Assembly: GCA_029940695.1 (NCBI GenBank)
Contig: JAPYUP010000016.1
Span: 1 to 37,040 of the forward strand
Direction: 5' to 3'
From: Candidatus Thalassarchaeaceae archaeon
Lineage (GTDB): Archaea; Thermoplasmatota; Poseidoniia; Poseidoniales; Thalassarchaeaceae
DNA: 37,040 nt
A model generated the notes under the pieces. That model was not told where the DNA came from. It worked only from the letters and a program-made list of their open reading frames with translations, and ran no database searches. Both the position numbers and the translations under genes were made by a program. Shown one piece after another: positions 15,878 to 24,211 of this stretch. How positions within the stretch are numbered: the first letter of the stretch is position 1; each line of letters opens with the position of its first letter.

Positions 15878-17296
15878 TCACTCGTCTGGAAATGCGTATG
15901 AACCTGCCACAGTCACAACGGCAGATCCAATCAGGGCGGACAGGAAAACCCCGAGGTTTGCCAGACCGTTCTCGTTTGTAGGTGACCAAAGAAAATTCAA
16001 CCCAGTGCTGAGATCGCTAGTGACGACTCCATAGATTACGACCGAAGTCAGTCCCGCTACCGCGCCTATCAGAGCGCCCCTAGAAGAGACCACGGGCCAG
16101 AGAGCCAGCAGGACGGGGGCAACTGTGGCCGCCGCCAGCAAATCTGCGAAGAGGAATATCCTGAATACACTCAGTGCATCCATCGTGGAGGCGAAGTAAA
16201 TCGCCACCGGGATGACCGCAATCGTCGCAGTCCGGGCCTGGCTCAGCTCCATCCTGCCATCGGAGAGGTCACGTGCTAGAGACGCGACGATGGCGTTCTG
16301 CAGAGTGTCTGCGCTCGAGCACACCAGTGCGACGGCTAGGACGATGAATGCCGCTATGAGGGGGGTGCCAGCGTCCTCGATAAGGTAGAAGAACGCTGCA
16401 GAGGGGTCGGCTGCAGCACCCCTCCCAGCAACGACCGCGCCGAGGAACCCCATGACGAAGACTAGGGGGAGGACCAGAGCCGATGCCATCAGTGCCCCTC
16501 TCCTCAGCGTCTCGTCATCCTCGGACGCCCATACTCTCTGCCAGTTCCCCTGGGAGAACATCTCGCCGGCGGTGATGGCAATGACTAGTGCGAGTCCGGA
16601 CTTGAACGAACCCATGTAGGACATGCTGCCTATAGACCAGTCATCCTCTGGATTGTACGTCTTCGCATCGACGATTAGCTGCGCCAAATCAGTTCCGAAG
16701 AGGATTAGGAGGAGTGTTATGACCAACCAGAGGATCATCCAAGCCTGGAAGCGATCAGTTTGCAGGGAGGCAGGTAGGCCACCGTATGCCGTGTAGGCGG
16801 CTGTGACAATAGCCACAGCTATCATGGGTATTATCGGTTCCATGCCCGTGAGAATGTCCATGCCCTTCCCGATGGCGGTGAACTCGGCAAACAGGAATGT
16901 GAACATGTAGAGGACTGAAATCAGGCCAACATAGACTTGCATCGGCCGGCCGAGGCGCTTGCTGACATAATCTGCGAGAGTGACGCCATCGGGAAGCTGC
17001 TCACGAATCAGCGGCCCGACGTAAGCCAGCAGCATGAACGGGGCCGCAGAAGAAAGCGCGTAGCCCACCACATCCCAGAAGCCACCGTAGTATCCGACTT
17101 CCGAGGGGCCGAACAGGATCCAGACACCCATTCCAGAAGCGAACAGGCTCAGCCCGATGCGCACCCAACTCTGACTACCGCGCGCGGACAGATAGGTGTC
17201 CGAGTCCATCTCCCGCTCAGCCGCGGCCGTGTACCCGACGTAGCCGAAGAAGGCTAGAGTTCCCAGAAGGAGGGCATAGGAGGCCGTAGCGTCCAT
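15878..17296 (-). CDS. Sodium:solute symporter family (PutP-like)
   Basis: The 472-residue product has about twelve to thirteen membrane helices and patterns of the SSF family, including YVGYTAAAERE after helix 1, the conserved AYTAYGGLPASLQTDRFQAWMI in the middle, and a SSADTLQNAIVA segment. Members take up proline, pantothenate, acetate or sugars with sodium. Its ATG shares a base with the stop of the P5C dehydrogenase gene (TGATG), so cotranscription with a proline/glutamate-semialdehyde enzyme makes a proline-like amino acid the likeliest substrate. The substrate is inferred from context only. Confidence 0.78.
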   Translation of the reverse strand: MDATASYALLLGTLAFFGYVGYTAAAEREMDSDTYLSARGSQSWVRIGLSLFASGMGVWILFGPSEVGYYGGFWDVVGYALSSAAPFMLLAYVGPLIREQLPDGVTLADYVSKRLGRPMQVYVGLISVLYMFTFLFAEFTAIGKGMDILTGMEPIIPMIAVAIVTAAYTAYGGLPASLQTDRFQAWMILWLVITLLLILFGTDLAQLIVDAKTYNPEDDWSIGSMSYMGSFKSGLALVIAITAGEMFSQGNWQRVWASEDDETLRRGALMASALVLPLVFVMGFLGAVVAGRGAAADPSAAFFYLIEDAGTPLIAAFIVLAVALVCSSADTLQNAIVASLARDLSDGRMELSQARTATIAVIPVAIYFASTMDALSVFRIFLFADLLAAATVAPVLLALWPVVSSRGALIGAVAGLTSVVIYGVVTSDLSTGLNFLWSPTNENGLANLGVFLSALIGSAVVTVAGSYAFPDE

Positions 17297-18915
17297 CAGT
17301 TATCACCCATGAACGGGTAACTCCAGTCCTGGGGTATGTCGAGGGTTCGCTTGACTGAGCGCGGGCTAATCCAGCGCAGCAGGTTCAGCGGTCCTCCTGC
17401 CTTGTCATTGGTGCCGCTGGCACGCGCACCCCCGAATGGCTGCTGGGCGACCACCGCACCGGTAGGCTTGTCGTTGATGTAGAAGTTCCCGGCAGTGAAA
17501 CGGAGGGCTTCGAACGCCCTCTGGACGTTCGCCTCGTCAGTGGCGAAGATGGAACCGGTGAGGGCGTAGGGCGATGCCTCGTCGCACAGCCCGAGGACCT
17601 CCTCGAAGTCGTCGTCCTCGTAGACATACACCGTGAGCACTGGTCCGAATATCTCCTCGGTCATCGACTCGGAGGTGAAATTAGTCGTTACTATGATGGT
17701 GGGCTCGATGAACCAGCCCGTGCTGTCGTCGCTGCTGCCACCGACTATGACCTCGCAGCAGTCACGCTCCTGAGCTCGCTCGATGTAGCCAGTTATCTTG
17801 TCAAAGGCGCGCTGGTCGATGACAGCAGTCATGAAGTTGGAGAAGTCACGGGCATCGCCCATCCCAATCTTGCTAATCTCGGAGCACAGATCGTCAGATA
17901 TTGCACCCCATACGGACCGAGGGACGTACGCTCGGCTCGCTGCGCTGCACTTCTGTCCCTGGTACTCAAAGGAGCCTCGCAGCAAGGCGACCAGAAGACC
18001 CTGCCTGTCGCAGTCGGGATGGGCCACCACGAAGTCCTTGCCCCCGGTCTCGCCGACAATCCGTGGGTATGAGCGCAGGTTGGGCAGTGCCATCCCGATC
18101 TCCTGCCAGAGTCCTTGGAAGGTTGCAGTGGATCCGGTGAAGTGCAGGCCTGCGAAGTCCGGGTTGGCGAGAGCAGCCTCGGTAATCTCAGCGCCCGAGC
18201 CGGGTAAGAAGTTGATGACGCCTGCAGGCAGGCCGGCCTCCATCATTAATCGCATCAGCATGTAGTTCGAGTGGTAGGAGTTGCGGCTGGGCTTCCAGAC
18301 CGAAGTGCAGCCGACTATAGCGGGAGCGCTGGGCAGGTTTCCGGCTATGCTCGTGAAGTTGAACGGGGTGATGGCTAGGACGAAGCCTTCGAGGGGCCGG
18401 ATCTCCGTTGAGTTCTGAACTCCCGAGGGGGAAATCAGTGGCTGGAAGTCATCGTGGAAGCCACGCGCGTAGTGGCAGTTGAAGTGCCAGAAGTCGATGA
18501 GTTCGCAAGCAGCGTCTATCTCCGCCTGGAGCGCTGTCTTGGACTGGTTGAGCATGGTGGCTGCGTTGACTCTCATCCTCCAATCGCCAGCCAGCAGGTT
18601 GGCGCAACGCTCGAAGACTGCGCACCTGCCATCAAGTCCGAGGTCAATCCAGGCCGCTTGTGCAGTGACCGCCGCTGCGCAGGCTGCCTCCATCTCCCCT
18701 CTGCCTGCTAGGTGGACGTTGGCGAGAACGTGACCGTGGTCATGAGGGATGACCTGAGCAGTGGTAGTGCCCGTGTAGATTTCCTCGCCGTTGATGATGC
18801 ATGGTATCTCTATGACCTCGCCCATCTGGCGGTCCATCTCGACCTGAAGCTCGTTCCTCTCGGGACTTCCGGGGGCATATCCCAGGATGGGTTCGTTGCT
18901 AGGGTGACCTGTCAC
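17296..18915 (-). CDS. L-glutamate gamma-semialdehyde (1-pyrroline-5-carboxylate) dehydrogenase
   Basis: This enzyme oxidises glutamate semialdehyde to glutamate with NAD+. The 539-residue protein aligns by eye with human ALDH4A1 along its length: NEPILGYAPGSPER at the start, ITPFNFTSIAGNL (N186), the Glu in GETGGKDF (E289), the catalytic Cys in GQKCSAASR (C323), EEIFGPVLTVYVY, and the ASGTNDKAGGP end. All catalytic residues are present. The start is GTG and matches the human N-terminus. It leads an operon with an SSF symporter and a PAP2 protein. Proline dehydrogenase is not in the window, so the substrate could come from proline or arginine/ornithine. Confidence 0.88.
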   Translation of the reverse strand: MTGHPSNEPILGYAPGSPERNELQVEMDRQMGEVIEIPCIINGEEIYTGTTTAQVIPHDHGHVLANVHLAGRGEMEAACAAAVTAQAAWIDLGLDGRCAVFERCANLLAGDWRMRVNAATMLNQSKTALQAEIDAACELIDFWHFNCHYARGFHDDFQPLISPSGVQNSTEIRPLEGFVLAITPFNFTSIAGNLPSAPAIVGCTSVWKPSRNSYHSNYMLMRLMMEAGLPAGVINFLPGSGAEITEAALANPDFAGLHFTGSTATFQGLWQEIGMALPNLRSYPRIVGETGGKDFVVAHPDCDRQGLLVALLRGSFEYQGQKCSAASRAYVPRSVWGAISDDLCSEISKIGMGDARDFSNFMTAVIDQRAFDKITGYIERAQERDCCEVIVGGSSDDSTGWFIEPTIIVTTNFTSESMTEEIFGPVLTVYVYEDDDFEEVLGLCDEASPYALTGSIFATDEANVQRAFEALRFTAGNFYINDKPTGAVVAQQPFGGARASGTNDKAGGPLNLLRWISPRSVKRTLDIPQDWSYPFMGDN

Positions 18916-18960
18916 ACCTTTTCGAGAAGGTGCACAACTAACATTGTTGCGCCGAGTGTC

Positions 18961-19251
18961 TCAGGACCATTCCGTAGGCTCGTCCTTCTTCTCCTTCTTC
19001 CATGTCCTGTAGCAGGACTTGCACAGGGGGACCCTGCGGACCTTCCTCGAGACGCCGGACGAGCCCCATACCTCGACCGCCCTGTCGTAAGCCATCTTGC
19101 GGCCCCCGACCTTCTTGTCGGCCCAGTTGTCGCAGCCAGTGATGTCGCATCTTATCTGACCTTCATACTCCTCGGACTCTCCGCCTTCAGAGGTGCCTCT
19201 GTCTTCTCCTGTTTCCTTGCGGCGCTTGCGGGCCCTCGACTTGAATCCCAT
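18961..19251 (-). CDS. Small Cys-rich basic protein (possible zinc binding)
   Basis: The 96-residue product has a very basic N-terminus (KSRARKRRK), an acidic linker, and a C-terminal domain with C35-x4-C40 and, about 36 residues later, C77-x2-C80. The four cysteines could hold one zinc. I do not recognise the family. It starts 24 bases after the purA stop on the same strand, so it is probably cotranscribed with purA. Basic ends plus a zinc site suggest nucleic-acid binding, but that is inference. Confidence 0.55.
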   Translation of the reverse strand: MGFKSRARKRRKETGEDRGTSEGGESEEYEGQIRCDITGCDNWADKKVGGRKMAYDRAVEVWGSSGVSRKVRRVPLCKSCYRTWKKEKKDEPTEWS

Positions 19252-19275
19252 GTGTTGCTCGGCTCAGCAGGGCGA

Positions 19276-20619
19276 TTAGAAGGTTGCTTCGCCTAGGTGG
19301 ATGTCGAACGGGCCATCGCTACTCGCGATGGAGGCTCGACGGTCGGGGCCGACGCCGACGCTGACCACTGGCACCCCTATGGCCTCCTCGATTCTCGTGA
19401 GGTAAGAGCGTATGGTCTTGGGGAGGACGTCGAACCCACCGCCTTGGCGTGACTCGTCAGCGAGGTCTATCCACTCCTCCGGGCTGAGGGTGGGAAAGCC
19501 AGGGTGCGTCTCGTAGACAGGGGAACATCGCGCGAGGTCCTCGCAGGAGGCGGGAACGGACTGCGTTTCGTTACCGTCCAACTTGTACGAAACGCAGAGC
19601 TTTAGCTCATCCATCCCACCGAGGACGTCGAGCTTGGTGATTACCATGCCAGTGTGGCCATTAATCCTCTGGCTCCCCCCTAGTGCAACCAGATCCAGCC
19701 AGCCAGTCCTTCTCGGACGGCCTGTGGTAGTACCGAACTCATTGCCCATCTCGGACATCTGCCTGCCGGGACCCTCGTCAAGAGCGAGTTCGGTCGGGAA
19801 GGGGCCGTTGCCGACTCTGGTAGTGTACGCCTTTGAAATTCCGAAGCACTGCTCGATGTGCCCCGGGTGAATGCCTGCGCCGTGAGTTGCGTTCGCCCTG
19901 CCTGTAATCGAGGAGGTTACGAACGGGTAGGTGCCCTGGTCTATGTCGAGCATGGCACCCTGAGCACCCTCGAGCAGTATCTCCTCTCCTTCTCTTAGGG
20001 CCTTGTCTAGCATGGGGCCAGTGGGCCTGATTGCATCTGAGAACCTACCGATGACCCAAGAAATCTCGGACTGGAGTTGCCCGGGGTCAATGGTCCCCTC
20101 AACCCCCACAGTACCAAGCTGCTTGTTCATCCTGTCCGCTATGACTCGGATTGCCCCGACGTCGTCAACGACGTGCGAGAGGTCAACGAAGCGCAGGCCC
20201 ACGCGTTCTGTGCGGTCGCGATAGGTCGGGCCTATACCGCGACCGGTGGTGCCCACCAATGTGTCCGCAGCATCGTAGAGCCTGTGGAATGGGAGGATGA
20301 CTGCTGCACGCTCGCTGATGAAGAGTCGCTGGCCCTCCGGTTGCTCCCCCGTCAGGGCGTGCCATCGCTCCAACTCCTGATCGAGGACCCACGGGTCCAC
20401 GACCATACCGCACCCGAGGACGAGCTTGCAATTCGGAGCGGTGATTCCCGAAGGCAGGAGGTGAAGCTTGAGCGTCGTGTCGCCGATGACAATGGTGTGG
20501 CCAGCGTTGTTCCCACCCTGGAACCGAACAGCCCAATCCGAGTGGGCGGCGAGCTGATCTATGGCTTTGCCTTTGCCCTCGTCCCCCCATTGGGCCCCAA
20601 GCACTACGTTGGCTGGCAA
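19276..20619 (-). CDS. purA: Adenylosuccinate synthetase PurA
   Basis: PurA joins IMP and aspartate with GTP in the first step from IMP to AMP. The 447-residue protein has GAQWGDEGKGKAID (GTP loop and catalytic Asp), GGNNAGHT, TGRGIGPTYRD, LEGAQGAMLDIDQGTYPFVTSS, and TTGRPRRTGWLDLVAL, all diagnostic. Length is normal. The start is TTG (giving MPANVVLGAQ); no ATG fits. It is divergent from L40e across about 110 bases and is followed by the small Cys-rich gene. Confidence 0.95.
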   Translation of the reverse strand: MPANVVLGAQWGDEGKGKAIDQLAAHSDWAVRFQGGNNAGHTIVIGDTTLKLHLLPSGITAPNCKLVLGCGMVVDPWVLDQELERWHALTGEQPEGQRLFISERAAVILPFHRLYDAADTLVGTTGRGIGPTYRDRTERVGLRFVDLSHVVDDVGAIRVIADRMNKQLGTVGVEGTIDPGQLQSEISWVIGRFSDAIRPTGPMLDKALREGEEILLEGAQGAMLDIDQGTYPFVTSSITGRANATHGAGIHPGHIEQCFGISKAYTTRVGNGPFPTELALDEGPGRQMSEMGNEFGTTTGRPRRTGWLDLVALGGSQRINGHTGMVITKLDVLGGMDELKLCVSYKLDGNETQSVPASCEDLARCSPVYETHPGFPTLSPEEWIDLADESRQGGGFDVLPKTIRSYLTRIEEAIGVPVVSVGVGPDRRASIASSDGPFDIHLGEATF

Positions 20620-20700
20620 CGTGCCCGGTTACACGGCCCAACGTGTTTGAACGCTTTGGCGCGATTCGATTCGCTCGAGGCCGCAGATAGTGGGAAGCGG

Positions 20701-20707
20701 TTATGAA
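20701..20707 (+). promoter_or_regulatory. TATA-like box for L40e
   Basis: TTATGAA is centred about 29 bases before the ATG of the L40e gene, matching the spacing of the tRNA boxes in this window and suggesting a leaderless mRNA. Confidence 0.5.
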
Positions 20708-20731
20708 TGACTCGTAAGTCGCCGGGTCAGC

Positions 20732-20887
20732 ATGGCACAAAGGCATCCGGAGGCAGAAGCAAGGCTTCTCAAGAAGTGGATTTGCATGCGCTGCTCGGCC
20801 ACGCATCGAGGTTCCAAGCCTAGGGCCTGTCGCAAGTGCAGCTACACCGGCCTGAGGAAGAAGGCCGCTGAGAAGAGGCAGACGTGA
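20732..20887 (+). CDS. rpl40e: 50S ribosomal protein L40e
   Basis: This short gene encodes 51 residues. The pattern [17 protein letters not shown], then C-x2-C-type zinc ribbon halves CMRC and CRKC, then YTGLRKKA, matches archaeal L40e, a zinc-ribbon protein of the large subunit (in eukaryotes made as a ubiquitin fusion). It starts with ATG behind a TATA-like box. The gene converges with an aminotransferase gene 21 bases away and is divergent from purA. Confidence 0.92.
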   Translation: MAQRHPEAEARLLKKWICMRCSATHRGSKPRACRKCSYTGLRKKAAEKRQT

Positions 20888-20908
20888 GTCACCCCCCGTC
20901 TAGGCCGT

Positions 20909-22072
20909 TCATGGCAGCATGCTCCCAAGGGCCGAGATTAGTCGGGCTATGTCCTCGGGAACGTTGTCGATGTGCGGAGAGACACGGATGAGCCCGGAGC
21001 GGCTGCTAACGATAATCCCATGGTCCTCTTGCAGGTCGAAGGCCACAGCGTCACTGTCGACGCCCTCGGGTGGTCTCAGACTGACTATCGCGCTGCGCTC
21101 GGCCTCGTTAGTAGGCGATGCGATGTCGAATCCGAGTTCCTCTGCCCCGGAGATTATCAGGTCTGCTAGACCTAGGTCGTGCTCCCAGACCTCATCGATT
21201 CCGAAGTTGTCGAGTTCTTTGACCGCCTCGGCAAGTCCGAGGGCTGCACCGAAGTGCAGGGTGGTGTACTCGAACCTGCTAGCATCCCGTGGCAGATCCA
21301 CCCTGTCAGGGCGCATGTCCCACATATCGGCGTGGCTGCGGAAACCCACTAGGCCCGGGTTCAGTTCCCTGAGTCGCGGTGAGACGTAGCCGACTGCCGC
21401 GCCGAAGGAGCCCCTCAGCCACTTGTACCCAGAGGCGACCATGGCATCCACCCCAAAATTCGGAGCGTCGATGGGTACCATCCCCATCGACTGTGTCGCG
21501 TCCGTGATTAGCAGCGCATCGACCTCCCTTGCGGCCTTGGAGAATGCTTCGAGGTCGTAGCGCTGCCCGTTGGAGTACTCGACGTGAGAGAGCACGATGA
21601 CCGCGGTCTGCTCGTCTATGAGGGCCATGACCGAGTTTGGGTCGGTGTACATGTCGTCGTCGTGGGCGGCGAGGCGGACCTCGGCTCCAAAGGACTCTGA
21701 TACTCTGCTCCAAGGATACACGGTAGAGGGGAATGATGCTTGCGTCGAGACGACGTTTGAGCCCTCCCTCGGCGCTATTGCCCAGGCTATAGATGACATC
21801 AGGGCAGTCGCGCTAGATCCCACGCAGATGTCCGCCACCCCACATGCGAGCAGTCGGGAGGTTGCTCTGCGCAGCGGCAATAGCGCGCTCTGCTCGGCAT
21901 CGCCGTCGAACTCGGCCGCTCCACCCCTAGCTATAGCATCGGCCCACTCTGCTGCGGCTCGGTGTGCTGCCGGGGAGGTGGTCGCTATGTTGGCGTAGGA
22001 GATATTGATCCAGCGCTTGGGTGCCTCGATGGTGAACACTTCCCTAGTTGGCCGAGTTCCGGCAATTTGCAC
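20909..22072 (-). CDS. Class V PLP-dependent aminotransferase / cysteine desulfurase-like
   Basis: The 387-residue protein has the class V fold-type I plan: SYANIATTSPA at the N-terminus, VGSSATALM (phosphate loop), LSHVEYSNG, the cofactor Asp in ITDATQSMG (D191), and the PLP lysine K217 in SGYKWLRG. This subgroup includes cysteine desulfurases, selenocysteine lyase, kynureninase and isopenicillin epimerase-like enzymes. I do not see the conserved active-site Cys loop expected for a desulfurase, so the substrate stays open. The GTG start at 22072 is used; a GTG at 22039 (VFTIEAPKRW) is an alternative. Confidence 0.72.
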   Translation of the reverse strand: MQIAGTRPTREVFTIEAPKRWINISYANIATTSPAAHRAAAEWADAIARGGAAEFDGDAEQSALLPLRRATSRLLACGVADICVGSSATALMSSIAWAIAPREGSNVVSTQASFPSTVYPWSRVSESFGAEVRLAAHDDDMYTDPNSVMALIDEQTAVIVLSHVEYSNGQRYDLEAFSKAAREVDALLITDATQSMGMVPIDAPNFGVDAMVASGYKWLRGSFGAAVGYVSPRLRELNPGLVGFRSHADMWDMRPDRVDLPRDASRFEYTTLHFGAALGLAEAVKELDNFGIDEVWEHDLGLADLIISGAEELGFDIASPTNEAERSAIVSLRPPEGVDSDAVAFDLQEDHGIIVSSRSGLIRVSPHIDNVPEDIARLISALGSMLP

Positions 22073-22171
22073 TTATCATCTTGGTGCAGTGGACAAACGC
22101 GTCGAGAGCCCCAAGCTGCAGCCGTCTGCGCTTGGAATAGATAGAAATCCGAAACTGTGTCCAATTGCGCC

Positions 22172-23035
22172 ATGGATATCTACTTCGGACTGGTTGGTAT
22201 CATTCTCGGGGCCTACTTGTTCGTGGAGGGTTACCGACGCATCTTCAAGCTGTTCAGCCTCATCGGGGCAGGATCAGGGTACTACTTCGTAGGGTTGTTT
22301 GAGCCAGTACTTGTCGATCTGCTACCCACACTTGTTACCGAGCACATGCTCCTAGCAGGGTTCGTAGTAGGGGGAGTGGTGGCATACAACTTGGCTAGGA
22401 TGGCCGAGGCTTCGATAGTAACCCTCGGCCCGCCAATGGTCGTCCTCTTGGGCTATGATTTTCTGAGGGTGGAGAAGGACATCGACATGCTGGACTACGT
22501 TGAGAGGATTCCCGAGTTTCCCAACATATCCAGCGAGACGCTGCAGGGCATTTTTTTCCTCATCACCACCTTCCTGACTATGGTCTTCAAGATGTACCTG
22601 TGGAGATTAGTGCCAGTCCTGATATCTGCTGGAATCTCAGGCGTGCTCTTGGTAACAGGGGCTAACACGATTAGGACAGGTAATCTCCCAGAGTCAGGCT
22701 ATGACCTGGAGTTCGCAGTAATCGCAATAATGACTGTGTGCAGCGCAGCAGCTCAAGGATATCACATCAAGAAATCAGAAGACGACATAATCAACTCTGA
22801 TCCGGAAATTACCCGTCTTCGTGCGCGTGGAGAGGCTGTTCGCGAGCAGCAGCGCCTGAAGGAAGAGTTTCCTCTCATCAGATGCCCCCTATGCTCGAAG
22901 GAGGCATCGCACGAGGTCATCAACAGAAAATTCCGTGAAGGCAGGTCGGAAGTGCTAGTGAAGTGCTTGTCGCAAAACCAGTTCGACGAGGTCTGCAAGC
23001 ATGTCCACACCGTCCAGGAGTTCACGAGCGACTGA
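22172..23035 (+). CDS. Unknown membrane protein with Cys-rich soluble tail
   Basis: The 287-residue product has about six hydrophobic helices in the first 200 residues, beginning MDIYFGLVGIILGAYLF, and a charged cytoplasmic tail. The tail contains CPLC and a later C-x10-C (KCLSQNQFDEVCKH), which could form a zinc site. No family is recognised. ATG at 22172 is chosen because an AATAGATAG stretch lies about 31 bases upstream; a GTG at 22157 adds five residues. The 3' end overlaps the convergent UPF0147 gene by 14 bases. Confidence 0.6.
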   Translation: MDIYFGLVGIILGAYLFVEGYRRIFKLFSLIGAGSGYYFVGLFEPVLVDLLPTLVTEHMLLAGFVVGGVVAYNLARMAEASIVTLGPPMVVLLGYDFLRVEKDIDMLDYVERIPEFPNISSETLQGIFFLITTFLTMVFKMYLWRLVPVLISAGISGVLLVTGANTIRTGNLPESGYDLEFAVIAIMTVCSAAAQGYHIKKSEDDIINSDPEITRLRARGEAVREQQRLKEEFPLIRCPLCSKEASHEVINRKFREGRSEVLVKCLSQNQFDEVCKHVHTVQEFTSD

Positions 23036-23324
23036 CTTCGTTCAGCATCGTCTCCAAGGCAGCTTGAATCTGCAGGCAAAGGGGACCGTAGTGCCCGGGT
23101 AGGTTCGGGTCGTTGAAAATCTCGTCGAGGATTGAGGCAGTCATCCCGAGCCTGACGTCCATGTCCTTATCTGCGTTCAGCAGCCACTTCTCGACTGCAT
23201 CCTTCGAAGATGATCTGATGTTCCGAGGGACCTGGCTGTCGTCTAGCTGACCGAGTACTTGCGCAATCTGCCGTATGCGCAAATCCAAATCTGACACCGC
23301 ACCATCTCCGGGGCTGGCACTCAA
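23022..23324 (-). CDS. UPF0147 family protein
   Basis: The 100-residue helical protein contains VPRNIRSSSKDAVEKWL, DVRLGMTASILDEIFNDPNLP and a C-terminal LETMLNEV, the typical pattern of the archaeal UPF0147 family. Its function is not known to me. The start is TTG at 23324, preceded by a strong AAGGAGG; a GTG at 23297 is also possible. It lies downstream of no close gene and its end overlaps the convergent membrane protein gene by 14 bases. Confidence 0.8.
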   Translation of the reverse strand: MSASPGDGAVSDLDLRIRQIAQVLGQLDDSQVPRNIRSSSKDAVEKWLLNADKDMDVRLGMTASILDEIFNDPNLPGHYGPLCLQIQAALETMLNEVSRS

Positions 23325-23419
23325 GGGCCCTCCTTAAGCGCATCCCCGCTCACTCGGCTAATAGGCCAGCGGTTCGATTGGTTTCCGCTTGTGCCGAACT
23401 CCCCCTCCAACTCACCCAA

Positions 23420-24208
23420 TCATCGACCAATCCAACTGGCCCACGGCATGTTCGTTCTGTTGGACAGGCCCAGTCCCTCGCCGTCGGAACCCAAAGCTAT
23501 GACTCCGACCTCTGCACCGTCCTCGATTATCTCGTCGATGGCCCATTGCATAGCATCCTCCAGCCTAGAGCCATCGATAATTCGATCAGCGACGCGGAAA
23601 CTCAGCAGCGATCTGGTGATTGCCTCGCCGATGCCAGTTGCACCTACTCCTACGCCTTCTTGCACCCAAAATCCACAGCCGGGCAACGGTACATCGCCGA
23701 CCCTGCCAGGAGGTCGATTGCTGCACCCACCAGTGCTGGTGGCACAGGCAATCGCACCAGTCGCGTCCCTAGTCACAACTCCGACCGTGTCGCTGACCTC
23801 ATCGTGAGGTGGGCGGCCTTCGACATTTGCTTTCTCGAAGCCCCTGTCATCGGCCCAGGACCTGGCCCCATCACCTGCGAGGCCGTTGATGTCCTCGTTG
23901 AGCAGGTCGGCTGCAACCCTGATTGGGTTGGGAGTGTCACTCATCGCGATCACAAAGCCCATGCGACCATCGGAAGTCTGGATTGAAGCATCCAGTGAAA
24001 CCGACCCATCAGTTCTGAATACCGCACCCGTGCCGGCGTTGAAGACAGGGTCGTCCTCGAGGATTACGCAGGCCTCGATTGCGGCCTCGGTTGCGCTGCC
24101 GCCTGATTCAAGGATCTCAGCCGCCCTGCTGACAGCGGCCTCGATGTTGGGGAGTCTGTGTGGGCCGGCCCCAGCGCCCCCGTGAGCAACGACTGCTGGA
24201 ACTGTCAT
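23420..24208 (-). CDS. Isoaspartyl peptidase / L-asparaginase (Ntn hydrolase)
   Basis: The 262-residue precursor matches plant-type asparaginases, which cleave themselves to expose a threonine nucleophile. HGGAGAG at the N-terminus, NAGTGAVFRTDGSVSLDASI, and the cleavage site D140-T141-V-G-V-V followed by GAIACATSTGG are diagnostic; T141 would be the new N-terminal nucleophile. These enzymes remove isoaspartyl peptides from damaged proteins and hydrolyse asparagine. It begins three bases after the MFS stop, in a leftward series lonB - MFS - asparaginase. Confidence 0.87.
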   Translation of the reverse strand: MTVPAVVAHGGAGAGPHRLPNIEAAVSRAAEILESGGSATEAAIEACVILEDDPVFNAGTGAVFRTDGSVSLDASIQTSDGRMGFVIAMSDTPNPIRVAADLLNEDINGLAGDGARSWADDRGFEKANVEGRPPHDEVSDTVGVVTRDATGAIACATSTGGCSNRPPGRVGDVPLPGCGFWVQEGVGVGATGIGEAITRSLLSFRVADRIIDGSRLEDAMQWAIDEIIEDGAEVGVIALGSDGEGLGLSNRTNMPWASWIGR

Positions 24209-24211
24209 GAA

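Noticed and set aside
20732-20887. Ubiquitin-L40e fusion as in eukaryotes
   Set aside because: The frame begins directly with the L40e sequence and no ubiquitin fold precedes it.
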